From the NCBI GenBank assembly GCA_910588285.1, contig CAJUQB010000059.1, positions 1 through 30,119 of the forward strand: a DNA stretch of 30,119 nucleotides. Reading direction: 5' to 3'. A program made the translations under genes and the position numbers. This document shows positions 8,399-15,199 of this stretch, in pieces; the first letter of the stretch is position 1; each line of letters begins with the position of its first letter. The notes beneath the pieces were generated by a model. The model was not told the origin of the DNA, did not search any database, and was given only the letters and a program-made list of their open reading frames with translations. This DNA comes from an uncultured Lachnospiraceae bacterium (GTDB lineage Bacteria; Bacillota; Clostridia; Lachnospirales; Lachnospiraceae).

Positions 8399-8876
8399 TG
8401 ACCGGCTAAGGCAGTTATTAGCAAATGTAGAATGTGTGCTGGCCTTTGATACGGCGGCAGATTTTCTGGGGCTTACGAATGGCGGTTATAGAACTGCGGC
8501 ACAGATATTTGTGAATAAAAAGCAGGATATTGGAGGAACGGAACAGATTCTGGTGCCTTCTCTGGAAGCGCTTGAGTATGAGGAACGGAACGGGCTGCGA
8601 TGCACGACGGTGAATCAGACCATTGTTGATCTGTTGGAGCAGAATGGCGATGAGCAGATCATTACCGAAAGTCTGGCAAACTATTACGATGAGCATCAGG
8701 AAAGCTTTGATGGTCTTGAGATACCAGAACATTTGCAATCAGGGAAAACAACCCATCGAAGGTTGAGCGAATGGCCAGAGATATTGACGGGGACTGGATT
8801 GGAGAGCTTCCGACAATGGGAGAAATGTAGCGGGATATCGATAACGTGTGGCATGCACAACTTCAGGCTGCTTTAG
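8379..8876 (+). CDS. AbiEi-antitoxin-like protein, C-terminus possibly altered
   Basis: The start lies inside the end of the helicase gene, so the two are probably translationally coupled. The 165-residue product has the layout of AbiEi-type antitoxins or regulators of type IV toxin-antitoxin systems: a segment around AFDTAADFLGLTNGGYR, then GLRCTTVNQTIVDLLE and IITESLANYY, matching the family pattern of a Ser/Thr-rich R/QTIxDLL motif followed by EALxxYY. No AbiEii nucleotidyltransferase toxin follows. From about residue 121 the sequence turns Trp/Arg/Ser-rich and unlike the rest. Another frame over 8745-8830 reads more protein-like (RMARDIDGDWIGELPTMGEM), which suggests a frameshift near 8740-8750. 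Assignment is moderate; it may act on the helicase gene instead. Confidence 0.5.
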   Translation: MAVITYNDRLRQLLANVECVLAFDTAADFLGLTNGGYRTAAQIFVNKKQDIGGTEQILVPSLEALEYEERNGLRCTTVNQTIVDLLEQNGDEQIITESLANYYDEHQESFDGLEIPEHLQSGKTTHRRLSEWPEILTGTGLESFRQWEKCSGISITCGMHNFRLL

Positions 8877-8909
8877 CAGCATGTTGAACCTACCGGCTTT
8901 AGCCGGTAG
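8867..8909 (+). terminator. two adjacent hairpins with identical TTTA loops
   Basis: GCTGC-TTTA-GCAGC occupies 8867-8880. CTACCGGC-TTTA-GCCGGTAG occupies 8890-8909, and its stem can extend through GAACC and GGTTC across a two-base bulge. Only a weak T-rich stretch follows. The pair sits right after the accessory unit and before the ABC operon, so termination is likely, but the double structure is unusual. Confidence 0.5.
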
Positions 8910-9027
8910 TGGTTCAGTTCTTACTCACAAAACACCGGTCACACAATCCTCACAATTCCTTCCATATTTTATCACATTTTTTCCTTAGAATAGGAGAGAC
9001 ATGAATAAAATAAGGGAGGAATTTTTT

Positions 9028-9984
9028 GTGATTGAAATCAGCCATTTGACCAAAAAATACGGCGCCCATATGGCGGTGGACGACTTAAGCCTCACCATGG
9101 AGCCTGGGCGAATCTATGGCTTCCTAGGTCCCAACGGGGCGGGGAAGTCCACTACCATGAATATCATTACCGGATACCTGGGAGCCACAGACGGGGAGGT
9201 GAAAATCAACGGCTTTGACATTTTTGAGCATCCCCAGGAGGCCCGCCGGTGCGTGGGCTACCTGCCGGAGCTGCCGCCATTGTATCAGGAAATGACCGTG
9301 CTGGAGTACCTGCAGTTTGTGGCAGAGCTCAAGGAGATCAAGAAGGATCAGCGAAGGGATCAGATTGAGGAGGTGATGGAGCTGACCGGCGTGGCCGAAA
9401 TGTCCCGGCGGCTGATCCGCAACCTTTCCAAGGGCTACCGCCAGCGGGTAGGCCTGGCCCAGGCCATCCTGGGAAAGCCCCAGGTGGTGATCTTAGATGA
9501 GCCTACGGTGGGGCTGGATCCCAAGCAGATCATTGAGATGCGGGAGCTGATCCGGGAACTGGGGAAGAGCCATACCGTGATCTTAAGCTCCCATATCCTG
9601 CCGGAGGTCAGCGCAGTCTGCGACCATATTTTCATCCTGTCAAAGGGAAGGCTGGTGGCCAGCGATTCCACGGAGCAGCTGACCCACAGTCTGGCCGGCG
9701 CGCCCCAGCTGACCCTGGAGCTAAAGGGACAAAGGGAAGCGGTGGAGGCTCTTGTAGCTGAGATTCAGGAGGAGAAGGAGCCCCGGCCGGCAGAAGCCCT
9801 GCTTACGGCAGGGAGCCAGGAGGGCTTGTGGCAGGTGAAGCTGGAGCTTTCGGGGACAGAGGAGCTTCGGGAGAAGATTTTTTATGCCTGTGCCAAGGCA
9901 GAGATCCCCATTTACCGGATGCAGCTGGAGGAGCATACTCTGGAGGATGTGTTCCTGAATCTGACAGGAGGTGAGCAGCAATGA
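9028..9984 (+). CDS. ABC transporter ATP-binding protein (GldA-like)
   Basis: This is the ATPase subunit, which hydrolyses ATP at the inner face of the membrane to drive the ABC-2 permease encoded next. Visible motifs are Walker A GPNGAGKST near residue 39, signature LSKGY near 138, Walker B VVILDEP and a switch histidine in LSSHIL. The C-terminal 100 residues form the regulatory extension usual in the GldA/NatA group. GTG 9028 is preferred because AGGGAGGA lies 8 bases upstream and translation then begins MIEISHLTKKYG, as in relatives. An ATG at 9001 behind GGAGAGAC would add nine residues and cannot be excluded. Its stop overlaps the next start as ATGA, so the subunits are co-translated. 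Confidence 0.9.
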   Translation: MIEISHLTKKYGAHMAVDDLSLTMEPGRIYGFLGPNGAGKSTTMNIITGYLGATDGEVKINGFDIFEHPQEARRCVGYLPELPPLYQEMTVLEYLQFVAELKEIKKDQRRDQIEEVMELTGVAEMSRRLIRNLSKGYRQRVGLAQAILGKPQVVILDEPTVGLDPKQIIEMRELIRELGKSHTVILSSHILPEVSAVCDHIFILSKGRLVASDSTEQLTHSLAGAPQLTLELKGQREAVEALVAEIQEEKEPRPAEALLTAGSQEGLWQVKLELSGTEELREKIFYACAKAEIPIYRMQLEEHTLEDVFLNLTGGEQQ

Positions 9985-12176
9985 AAGCGATTTTTAAGAG
10001 AGAGTGGAAGGCGCTGTTCCAGAGCGTGACCGGATGGCTGTTTCTGGCCATAACCCTGGGGCTTTTCGGACTGTATTTTTATGTATATAATCTCCGGTAC
10101 GGCTACCCATACCTGGCCAATACGTTGTCAAGCATTGTGTTTATCCAGATGATTACCGTGCCCATCCTCACCATGCGGATCCTGGCGGAGGAGCGGAAGA
10201 ATAAGACAGACCAGCTGCTTCTGACAGCGCCGGTATCTGTGGGCAGGATCGTATTTGGAAAATACCTGGCCATGGCAGCCGTATTCACAATCGCTGCAGC
10301 CATTATGGCAATTACGCCCCTGTGTCTGCAGCCCTTTGGGAAGGTGGCTCTGGGGGAATCCTACGTGTCGCTGCTGGGGTACTGGCTCTTTGGCCTGGCC
10401 TGCATTGCCATCGGAACCTTTGTGTCCTCCCTGACAGAGAGCCAGGTGATCTCCGCGGTGCTGACCTTTGGCCTGCTGTTCCTGGGCTATATGATGAATG
10501 GCATCTGCGGCCTGATTTCCACCGAGGGAAACCTGCTGACAACAATCTTAAGCTGCTATGATCTTTCCGGCGGCATGAACAACTTTTTCAATGGAATCCT
10601 GGATATTCAGGCAGTGATCTACTACCTGTCCCTGACCCTGCTGTTCCTGTTTCTGAGCGCCCAGTCCATCCAGAAGCGCCGCTGGAGCATCAGCAGCAAA
10701 AAGCTGAAGCTTGGGGTATTTTCCACCAGCTTTGTGGCCCTGGCCCTGGCGGCAGTTGTGGCAGTGAACCTGGTGGGCACGCAGCTGCCGGATGCGGTGA
10801 AGCATATGGACGTGACCTCCCAGAAGCTGTATTCCATTACCGAGGACACCAGAACCATGCTGAAGGGCCTGAAGGAGGATATTACCATCTATGTGCTGTC
10901 CAATGAAAAGAGCGGGGACGAGATGGTGAAAAAGACCCTGGAGCGCTATCAGTCCGGCTCTGAGCATATTTCTGTGGTATACAAGGACCCGGCAGTGTAT
11001 CCTTCCTTTTATACCAATTATACGGACAGCAGTATTTCGGAGGGAAGCCTGATTGTGGAGAGCGGGAAGCGGTCCAAGGTAATCTCCTACAATGATCTGT
11101 ATGAGATCGCCATGGATTATACCACCTACAGCCAGAGCGTTACCGGCTATGATGCCGAGGGGCAGATCAGCAGTGCCATCGCCTATGTGACCAGTGAGGA
11201 GATGCCAGTGGTCTACCAGATCACCGGCCATGAGGAGCAGCCTCTTGGCAGCACCTTTACCGATGCGGTGGGGAAGCTGAATGTGACACTGGAGAGCCTG
11301 AACCTGCTGGAGGTGGATGCCATTCCGGAGGATGCTGCGGCCCTTGTGATCAATGCGCCGGCCAAGGATCTGTCAACAGACGATGCGGCCAAGGTGCTGG
11401 ATTATCTGAACAAAGGCGGGAAGGCAGTGCTGAGCGTTGGCTATACCGGCACGGATATGCCCAATTATGAGAGCATCCTGGCGGCCTATCAGGTACAGGT
11501 GGAAGACGGCGTCCTGATGGAGGGAGACCGGAGCAGCTTCTACCAGATGCCCTACCACATTTTGGCAAAGGCTTCCTATGATGCAGCCACAGCCCAGGTG
11601 TCCGGCGATTATATTTTCATGCCCTATGCCAGAGGTCTGTCCTACCCTGCAAAGAACCAGGAGGATGCGGCAGAGGAAGAAACCGGGGAATCCCAGGAGG
11701 ATGCGGCAGAGGAGGATGCAGAGGGAGACAGCCAGGATACAGAGAGCAGCATTACCTACAAGGAGCTGCTGTCCACCAGCGACAATGCCTATGCCAAGGC
11801 GGATCCGCAGCAGATGACTACCTATGACAAGGAGGAGGGCGATGCAGAGGGGCCCTTTGTGATGGGGCTTCATGTATCGGCGCCGGTTGAGGGAGCCGAA
11901 AATGCGGAGCTGTATATTTTTGGGAGCGACAGTATTTTCACCGATGAGGTCAGCCAGATGGTCTATGGCAGCAATGCCTCCCTTTTTGCCGGTGTGTTGT
12001 CCCAGTTTACAGGTACGGACAGCGCCAGCGTGGTTCCGGTAAAAAGCTATGATTATGAGATGCTGACCATCCATCAGGCCGGCGTGCTGCTTCTGGGGCT
12101 TGGCTTTGCCATTTTGACGCCCCTCGTGCTGCTGGCGCTGGGGATTGTCATCTGGGCCAGAAGGAGGAGATGGTAA
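9981..12176 (+). CDS. ABC-2 permease fused to GldG-like auxiliary domain
   Basis: This 731-residue membrane subunit joins two parts that are separate in many gliding-type (Gld) transporters. Residues 1-235 have six hydrophobic helices of an ABC-2 (GldF-like) permease. After a further helix near residue 250 follows a long extracytoplasmic GldG-like part (ABC_transp_aux type), recognised by DVTSQKLYSITEDTRTML and DITIYVLSNEK. The protein closes with a terminal helix and the basic anchor WARRRRW. An acidic insert near residues 560-590 contains a duplicated EDAAEEE block. ATGA overlap with the ATPase gene and TAATG overlap with the next gene indicate one operon. The substrate is unknown. Confidence 0.85.
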   Translation: MKAIFKREWKALFQSVTGWLFLAITLGLFGLYFYVYNLRYGYPYLANTLSSIVFIQMITVPILTMRILAEERKNKTDQLLLTAPVSVGRIVFGKYLAMAAVFTIAAAIMAITPLCLQPFGKVALGESYVSLLGYWLFGLACIAIGTFVSSLTESQVISAVLTFGLLFLGYMMNGICGLISTEGNLLTTILSCYDLSGGMNNFFNGILDIQAVIYYLSLTLLFLFLSAQSIQKRRWSISSKKLKLGVFSTSFVALALAAVVAVNLVGTQLPDAVKHMDVTSQKLYSITEDTRTMLKGLKEDITIYVLSNEKSGDEMVKKTLERYQSGSEHISVVYKDPAVYPSFYTNYTDSSISEGSLIVESGKRSKVISYNDLYEIAMDYTTYSQSVTGYDAEGQISSAIAYVTSEEMPVVYQITGHEEQPLGSTFTDAVGKLNVTLESLNLLEVDAIPEDAAALVINAPAKDLSTDDAAKVLDYLNKGGKAVLSVGYTGTDMPNYESILAAYQVQVEDGVLMEGDRSSFYQMPYHILAKASYDAATAQVSGDYIFMPYARGLSYPAKNQEDAAEEETGESQEDAAEEDAEGDSQDTESSITYKELLSTSDNAYAKADPQQMTTYDKEEGDAEGPFVMGLHVSAPVEGAENAELYIFGSDSIFTDEVSQMVYGSNASLFAGVLSQFTGTDSASVVPVKSYDYEMLTIHQAGVLLLGLGFAILTPLVLLALGIVIWARRRRW

Positions 12177-12733
12177 TGGAACGGCAGAAAAAGCAATGGA
12201 TCGGCCTGCTGGTTTTTGTGGTGGCCCTGGGAGTGGCATTTTTCAGCCTTCGGGCCTGGGGGAGCCGCCAGAAGGAGCAGGAGGAAGCAAAAAAGGAGGC
12301 GGAGACCATCACGGTGGCCTCCCTGGACACAGAGCAGATTACAGGCTTCTCTTACCGGACGGAGGGGCAGGAGCTCTCCTTTGAGAAGGAGGGGGACACC
12401 TGGTATTACAGCGGCGATAAGAGCATTCCTCTGGTACAGACCATGATTACCACAATGCTGGGGAATTTGTCTGATGTGACGGCAGACCAGCAGATCACGG
12501 AGCCGGAGGACATCGGGGAGTACGGCTTTTCGGAGCCCTCCAATGTGATTACCGTGAGGCTGGGCCAGGAGGAGCTGGTATTTACCATCGGGATGCAAAA
12601 TGCCATCACCGGCCAGTACTATCTGATGGCCAGCGGGGACGAAAACGTGTATCTGACAGACGGACAGCTTTCCTCGGCCTTTGTGCAAAGCATAGAGGAC
12701 CTGACGGAGGAGCCAGAGGAGGAACAGAAGTGA
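12176..12733 (+). CDS. DUF4340 domain protein of the Gld-type ABC operon
   Basis: This 185-residue protein has one N-terminal membrane helix (WIGLLVFVVALGVAFFSL) and an exported domain with the DUF4340 pattern: short beta strands such as GFSYRTEGQELSFEKEGDTW, then EPEDIGEYGFSEPSNVITV. Proteins of this family accompany GldF/GldG-type transporters and are thought to be auxiliary surface subunits. The ATG at 12176 is preferred to that at 12170 since it stands 8 bases after AGGAGG and overlaps the upstream stop as TAATG. The C-terminus is acidic (EEPEEEQK) and runs into the 39-bp repeat. Confidence 0.8.
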   Translation: MERQKKQWIGLLVFVVALGVAFFSLRAWGSRQKEQEEAKKEAETITVASLDTEQITGFSYRTEGQELSFEKEGDTWYYSGDKSIPLVQTMITTMLGNLSDVTADQQITEPEDIGEYGFSEPSNVITVRLGQEELVFTIGMQNAITGQYYLMASGDENVYLTDGQLSSAFVQSIEDLTEEPEEEQK

Positions 12734-12810
12734 AGCCTGCAGGATGATCCGAATGTGGAGGAACAGCAGTGAAGCCTGCAGGATGATCCGATTGAGGAGG
12801 AACAGAAACA
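12719..12810 (+). repeat. 39-bp tandem repeat containing the ribosome binding site
   Basis: The block beginning GAGGAACAG recurs at 12719, 12758 and 12797, an exact 39-base period. The first two units share GTGAAGCCTGCAGGATGATC; the third is cut off after GAGGAACAGAA. Unit 1 spans the end of the DUF4340 gene, and the GAGG of unit 3 lies at the ribosome binding site position for the acetyltransferase at 12811. Confidence 0.85.
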
Positions 12811-13332
12811 ATGAATTATCAGATTATAAAATTAAGGGACCACGCAGCCTGGAAAAATGACGCTGCTGCCTGGTTCCATGAAAAATGGCACATTCCCAGG
12901 GAGGCATACCTGGAGAGCATGGAGGAGTGCCTGGCCAACAGCTGGCTGCCGGAGATGATCCCGGCAGCCAAGGAGGTCTTAAGGGCAGAGGAGGAGGCTT
13001 TTGCGGCTGTTCCCCAATGGTATCTGGCGGTGGCCGGGGACCGGATCCTGGGCGGCCTTGGGGTCATTGAAAATGATTTCCATGACAGGAAGGATCTTGC
13101 TCCCAATGTCTGCGCTGTGTATGTGGAGGAGGACTGCCGCTGTCAGGGGATTGCCGGGAGACTGCTGGATACGGTCTGCCGGGATATGGAACAGCTGGGC
13201 ATCGGTACGCTGTACCTTCTGACAGACCATACCTCCTTCTATGAGCGGTACGGCTGGGAGTTCCTATGCATGGCCCGGGGGGACGGGGAGGAGGAGCTGT
13301 CCAGGATATATGTTCGCCGGACAGTTAATTAA
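12811..13332 (+). CDS. GNAT family N-acetyltransferase
   Basis: This 173-residue protein carries the GNAT acetyl-CoA binding signature: VCAVYVEEDCRCQGIAGRLL, in which the R/Q-x-x-G-x-A/G core (CRCQGIAG) grips the pyrophosphate of acetyl-CoA. Later YERYGWEF is the typical C-terminal motif. The substrate cannot be told from sequence; relatives modify small molecules or protein N-termini. It starts at ATG 12811 behind GAGGAGGAACAG, which is part of a tandem repeat. It may be read through from the ABC operon, as no terminator separates them, but a functional link is not implied. Confidence 0.85.
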   Translation: MNYQIIKLRDHAAWKNDAAAWFHEKWHIPREAYLESMEECLANSWLPEMIPAAKEVLRAEEEAFAAVPQWYLAVAGDRILGGLGVIENDFHDRKDLAPNVCAVYVEEDCRCQGIAGRLLDTVCRDMEQLGIGTLYLLTDHTSFYERYGWEFLCMARGDGEEELSRIYVRRTVN

Positions 13333-13410
13333 ATCATAAAATTTCTAATACCCGTTTTAAATATGAAAAAACATAGACATAAGGTGAATCTTGAAGTGGA
13401 ATGGGGATTT

Positions 13411-13470
13411 TCGTCTGTGGATGGAACAAAGATCCAGGCCAACAAAAGTACAGACGGCAGTGGATTCTGA
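13411..13470 (+). pseudogene. small remnant of a DDE transposase (IS1182-like)
   Basis: The frame reads VDGTKIQANKST followed by a stop a few codons later. This resembles the (F/I)DGTKxEANANKY signature around the first catalytic aspartate of IS1182/ISL-type transposases. Nothing else of a transposase is visible on either side. Short, so only a tentative call. Confidence 0.35.
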
Positions 13471-13532
13471 AACACATCTGAAAAGACGAGAAGTTAAAAA
13501 CGATTGGGCGGATACCCAAGAAAGCGGTATAT

Positions 13533-13723
13533 ATGGAAGTGATAGAATTAAGTCAAACTGACCGTCAGCTTTTGCTATATGATATTTTTTCAGAAGCCAA
13601 CAGGTGGAATATAAGGATATTGCATCAAGGCTTCCAATTGGCAAAAAAATGGTGCAGCGTGATATTAAGACATTGACAGACGCCGGTCTGATACGAATAA
13701 AGTATTCTAAAAAAATCAAGTAA
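13533..13723 (+). pseudogene. frameshifted N-terminal HTH domain (DeoR/WYL-like)
   Basis: ATG 13533 opens MEVIELSQTDRQLLLYDIFSEAN. The frame then goes off, but the next frame continues smoothly from about 13604 with VEYKDIASRLPIGKKMVQRD and IKTLTDAGLIRIKYSKK to TAA 13721. Loss of one base near 13601 (restoring CAG GTG GAA) would rejoin them into a winged-helix DNA-binding domain like those at the head of DeoR/WYL-domain regulators. No WYL or other effector domain follows. It is a broken remnant. Confidence 0.5.
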
Positions 13724-13856
13724 ATGAGCAATTATCCCCGCAAAACAAAGCATTCCCCCGCATTTCTTGAGGATTGCAACCCCCATTTACTACTTATTTA
13801 CTACTGGGGAATGAGCCTTGATACGGTAAAATACCAAGAAATGCAAAGTTACAGTT

Positions 13857-13885
13857 TTGACCGAACTTCCCAATAACGGTATAAT
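13857..13885 (+). promoter_or_regulatory. sigma-A promoter
   Basis: TTGACC at 13857-13862, a 17-base spacer and a perfect TATAAT at 13880-13885. It lies 27 bases before ATG 13912. It appears intact although the gene it serves is truncated. Confidence 0.7.
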
Positions 13886-13911
13886 GAAGTCAAGAAAGGA
13901 CGGTGGACGAT

Positions 13912-14064
13912 ATGAGGGAAAAGACCACTCACTTATATGTAGACAGCAGGGAGCGGACATTACCCTTATATAGCCTTGTGGAGCTGAAAAACCAGCTCAT
14001 ACAGCAGGGCAAATACGGGGAGCTTCAAAATAAGTTTATTGATAGGATGCTCCTCTACACCTAA
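13912..14064 (+). pseudogene. truncated small gene of unknown function
   Basis: ATG 13912, after AAAGGACGGTGG and a good promoter, opens MREKTTHLYVDSRERTLPLY, then SLVELKNQLIQQGKYGELQ. The family is not recognised; the style suggests a small protein of a conjugative or integrative element. The last 12 or so codons (from about 14025) overlap the antisense of a permease fragment, so the natural C-terminus has been replaced at a junction. As it stands the frame ends after 50 residues. Confidence 0.35.
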
Positions 14065-14215
14065 TTTTCGGAGTACAGAGAAGCGGTATTTATATTGCCC
14101 TGCGTCTAAAAGCTGCTGTAAGGAAAGCACTGTAAGGCAAATTACCATCAGTACAACCGCACCATAAATCATGCCTGTTTGCAGAATAAAGTTATTTGCG
14201 ATTGCACTATTTGTT
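14025..14215 (-). pseudogene. C-terminal fragment of an FtsX-like (BceB-type) ABC permease
   Basis: The minus strand encodes NSAIANNFILQTGMIYGAVV, then LMVICLTVLSLQQLLDAGQY and RFSVLRKLGVEE. This is a membrane helix followed by the cytoplasmic YKYRFxVLRKLGV motif typical of FtsX-like permeases in peptide-resistance (Bce-like) or lipoprotein export systems. It is cut before the last helices at about 14025, and on its other side it joins directly to a response-regulator fragment. Not functional. Confidence 0.6.
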
Positions 14216-14430
14216 TGAAGCGTGCTGAAACGCACACCATACAAGGCAACGCTTTTGTTGTAGGGCTTTGTATAAAAGCGTCGCCTCCCAGCATAATACT
14301 GTTCAGTTCGTCCATGTCCGTGTTGCTGCTTGTCACATACACAATAGGAATATCTGAAAAAGTGCGAATCCCTGAACATATTTCAAAGCCATTGTTTCCC
14401 GGCAGCTTTCTATCAAATTCTTGTGTGTTA
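14216..14430 (-). pseudogene. receiver-domain fragment of a response regulator
   Basis: The minus strand reads FDRKLPGNNGFEICSGIR, then FSDIPIVYVTSSNTDMDELN and MLGGDAF. A switch of frame then gives TKPYNKSVAL. These are the phospho-acceptor aspartate (DxxLPG), the VTS threonine and the KPY lysine of a receiver domain like those of BceR/VirR-type regulators that partner Bce-like transporters. The N-terminal strand and the DNA-binding domain are missing, and there is a frameshift. It is fused to the permease remnant, so an internal deletion probably removed the kinase and most of the transporter. Confidence 0.6.
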
Positions 14431-14450
14431 CTTTATGGCACATGAGCATC

Positions 14451-14990
14451 CTATCCCGGAATATATTTGCTAAGGCTGTCCGAAATCTCCCCTAAGCATT
14501 TCAGTACATATTCCAGGCCGTAGCGTTCGATGTTTTCCATATAAGTATAATAGCTGCCCTGGATCTGATAGGACAGAAGAATGTTGAAGCCGGCATCCGC
14601 TTCTAATTCCGGGCGCATGGCAAAGGCATAGTCCCGGATACAGGATTCCAGGGTCTGGGGCAGGAGATAACGCTGGGAGCCGGAAAAAAGAATATCAAAC
14701 ATATGCTTCTGCCCATGGATGGAGAGGGACACCTCCTGGATGAACAGGGAGGTGTTCTCCCAAAAATTTTCCGGCCTGGAAATCCGTCCAAGGAGCTCTT
14801 CAATGGCAGTGCGGCACAGGGATTCCGACAGGTCGTAAATATCCCTGTAGTGCAGGTAGAAGGTGGCCTTGCTGATCTGCGCCAGCTGGCATAGCTCCTT
14901 GATGGTGATGCGCTCAATCTCCTTGTGGGCACGGAGCTGTAAAAAAGCATTAAAAATAGTTTGTTTTGTCTTTTTTTGTCTTAAATCCAT
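14451..14990 (-). CDS. TetR/AcrR family transcriptional regulator
   Basis: This 179-residue one-component repressor starts at the minus-strand ATG with its first base at 14990, since GGAGG stands 8 bases upstream; a TTG five codons earlier overlaps that site and is rejected. The N-terminal helix-turn-helix is clear: ITIKELCQLAQISKATFYLH followed by YRDIYDLSESL. The remaining 120 residues form the ligand and dimer domain of the type common in Lachnospiraceae, with a late segment GSYYTYMENIERYGLE. It is divergent from the branching enzyme gene, with about 210 bases between, and may control itself or that gene. The ligand is unknown. Confidence 0.88.
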   Translation of the reverse strand: MDLRQKKTKQTIFNAFLQLRAHKEIERITIKELCQLAQISKATFYLHYRDIYDLSESLCRTAIEELLGRISRPENFWENTSLFIQEVSLSIHGQKHMFDILFSGSQRYLLPQTLESCIRDYAFAMRPELEADAGFNILLSYQIQGSYYTYMENIERYGLEYVLKCLGEISDSLSKYIPG

Positions 14991-15063
14991 GGTGTTTTCC
15001 TCCAAAGCTGCTGGTCTTTTTTGAACATGTGTCTATTATTTTACTAAAGGAAAAAAGTGTAAA

Positions 15064-15092
15064 TTGAAGTTTCTGCCGCTTCCTGCTATAGT
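15064..15092 (+). promoter_or_regulatory. promoter upstream of glgB
   Basis: TTGAAG at 15064-15069, 17 bases, TATAGT at 15087-15092. It would give a leader of about 100 bases before glgB. The leader contains a direct repeat of GAAGCAATTTTT-like sequence near 15144-15170. No TetR operator palindrome was recognised in the divergent region. Confidence 0.45.
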
Positions 15093-15199
15093 ATAACCAA
15101 ATAATGGACAACCGTCAATTATAATGTTTTGAAGCGTGTCAGAAAGCAATTTTTGGAAGCAATTTTTAAACACGCGCTGAGGGCAGGAAGGAGGAAGCC

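Noticed and set aside
11373..12239. A 288-codon minus-strand frame under the ABC permease
   Set aside because: Shadow of the fused permease/GldG-like gene in GC-rich sequence.
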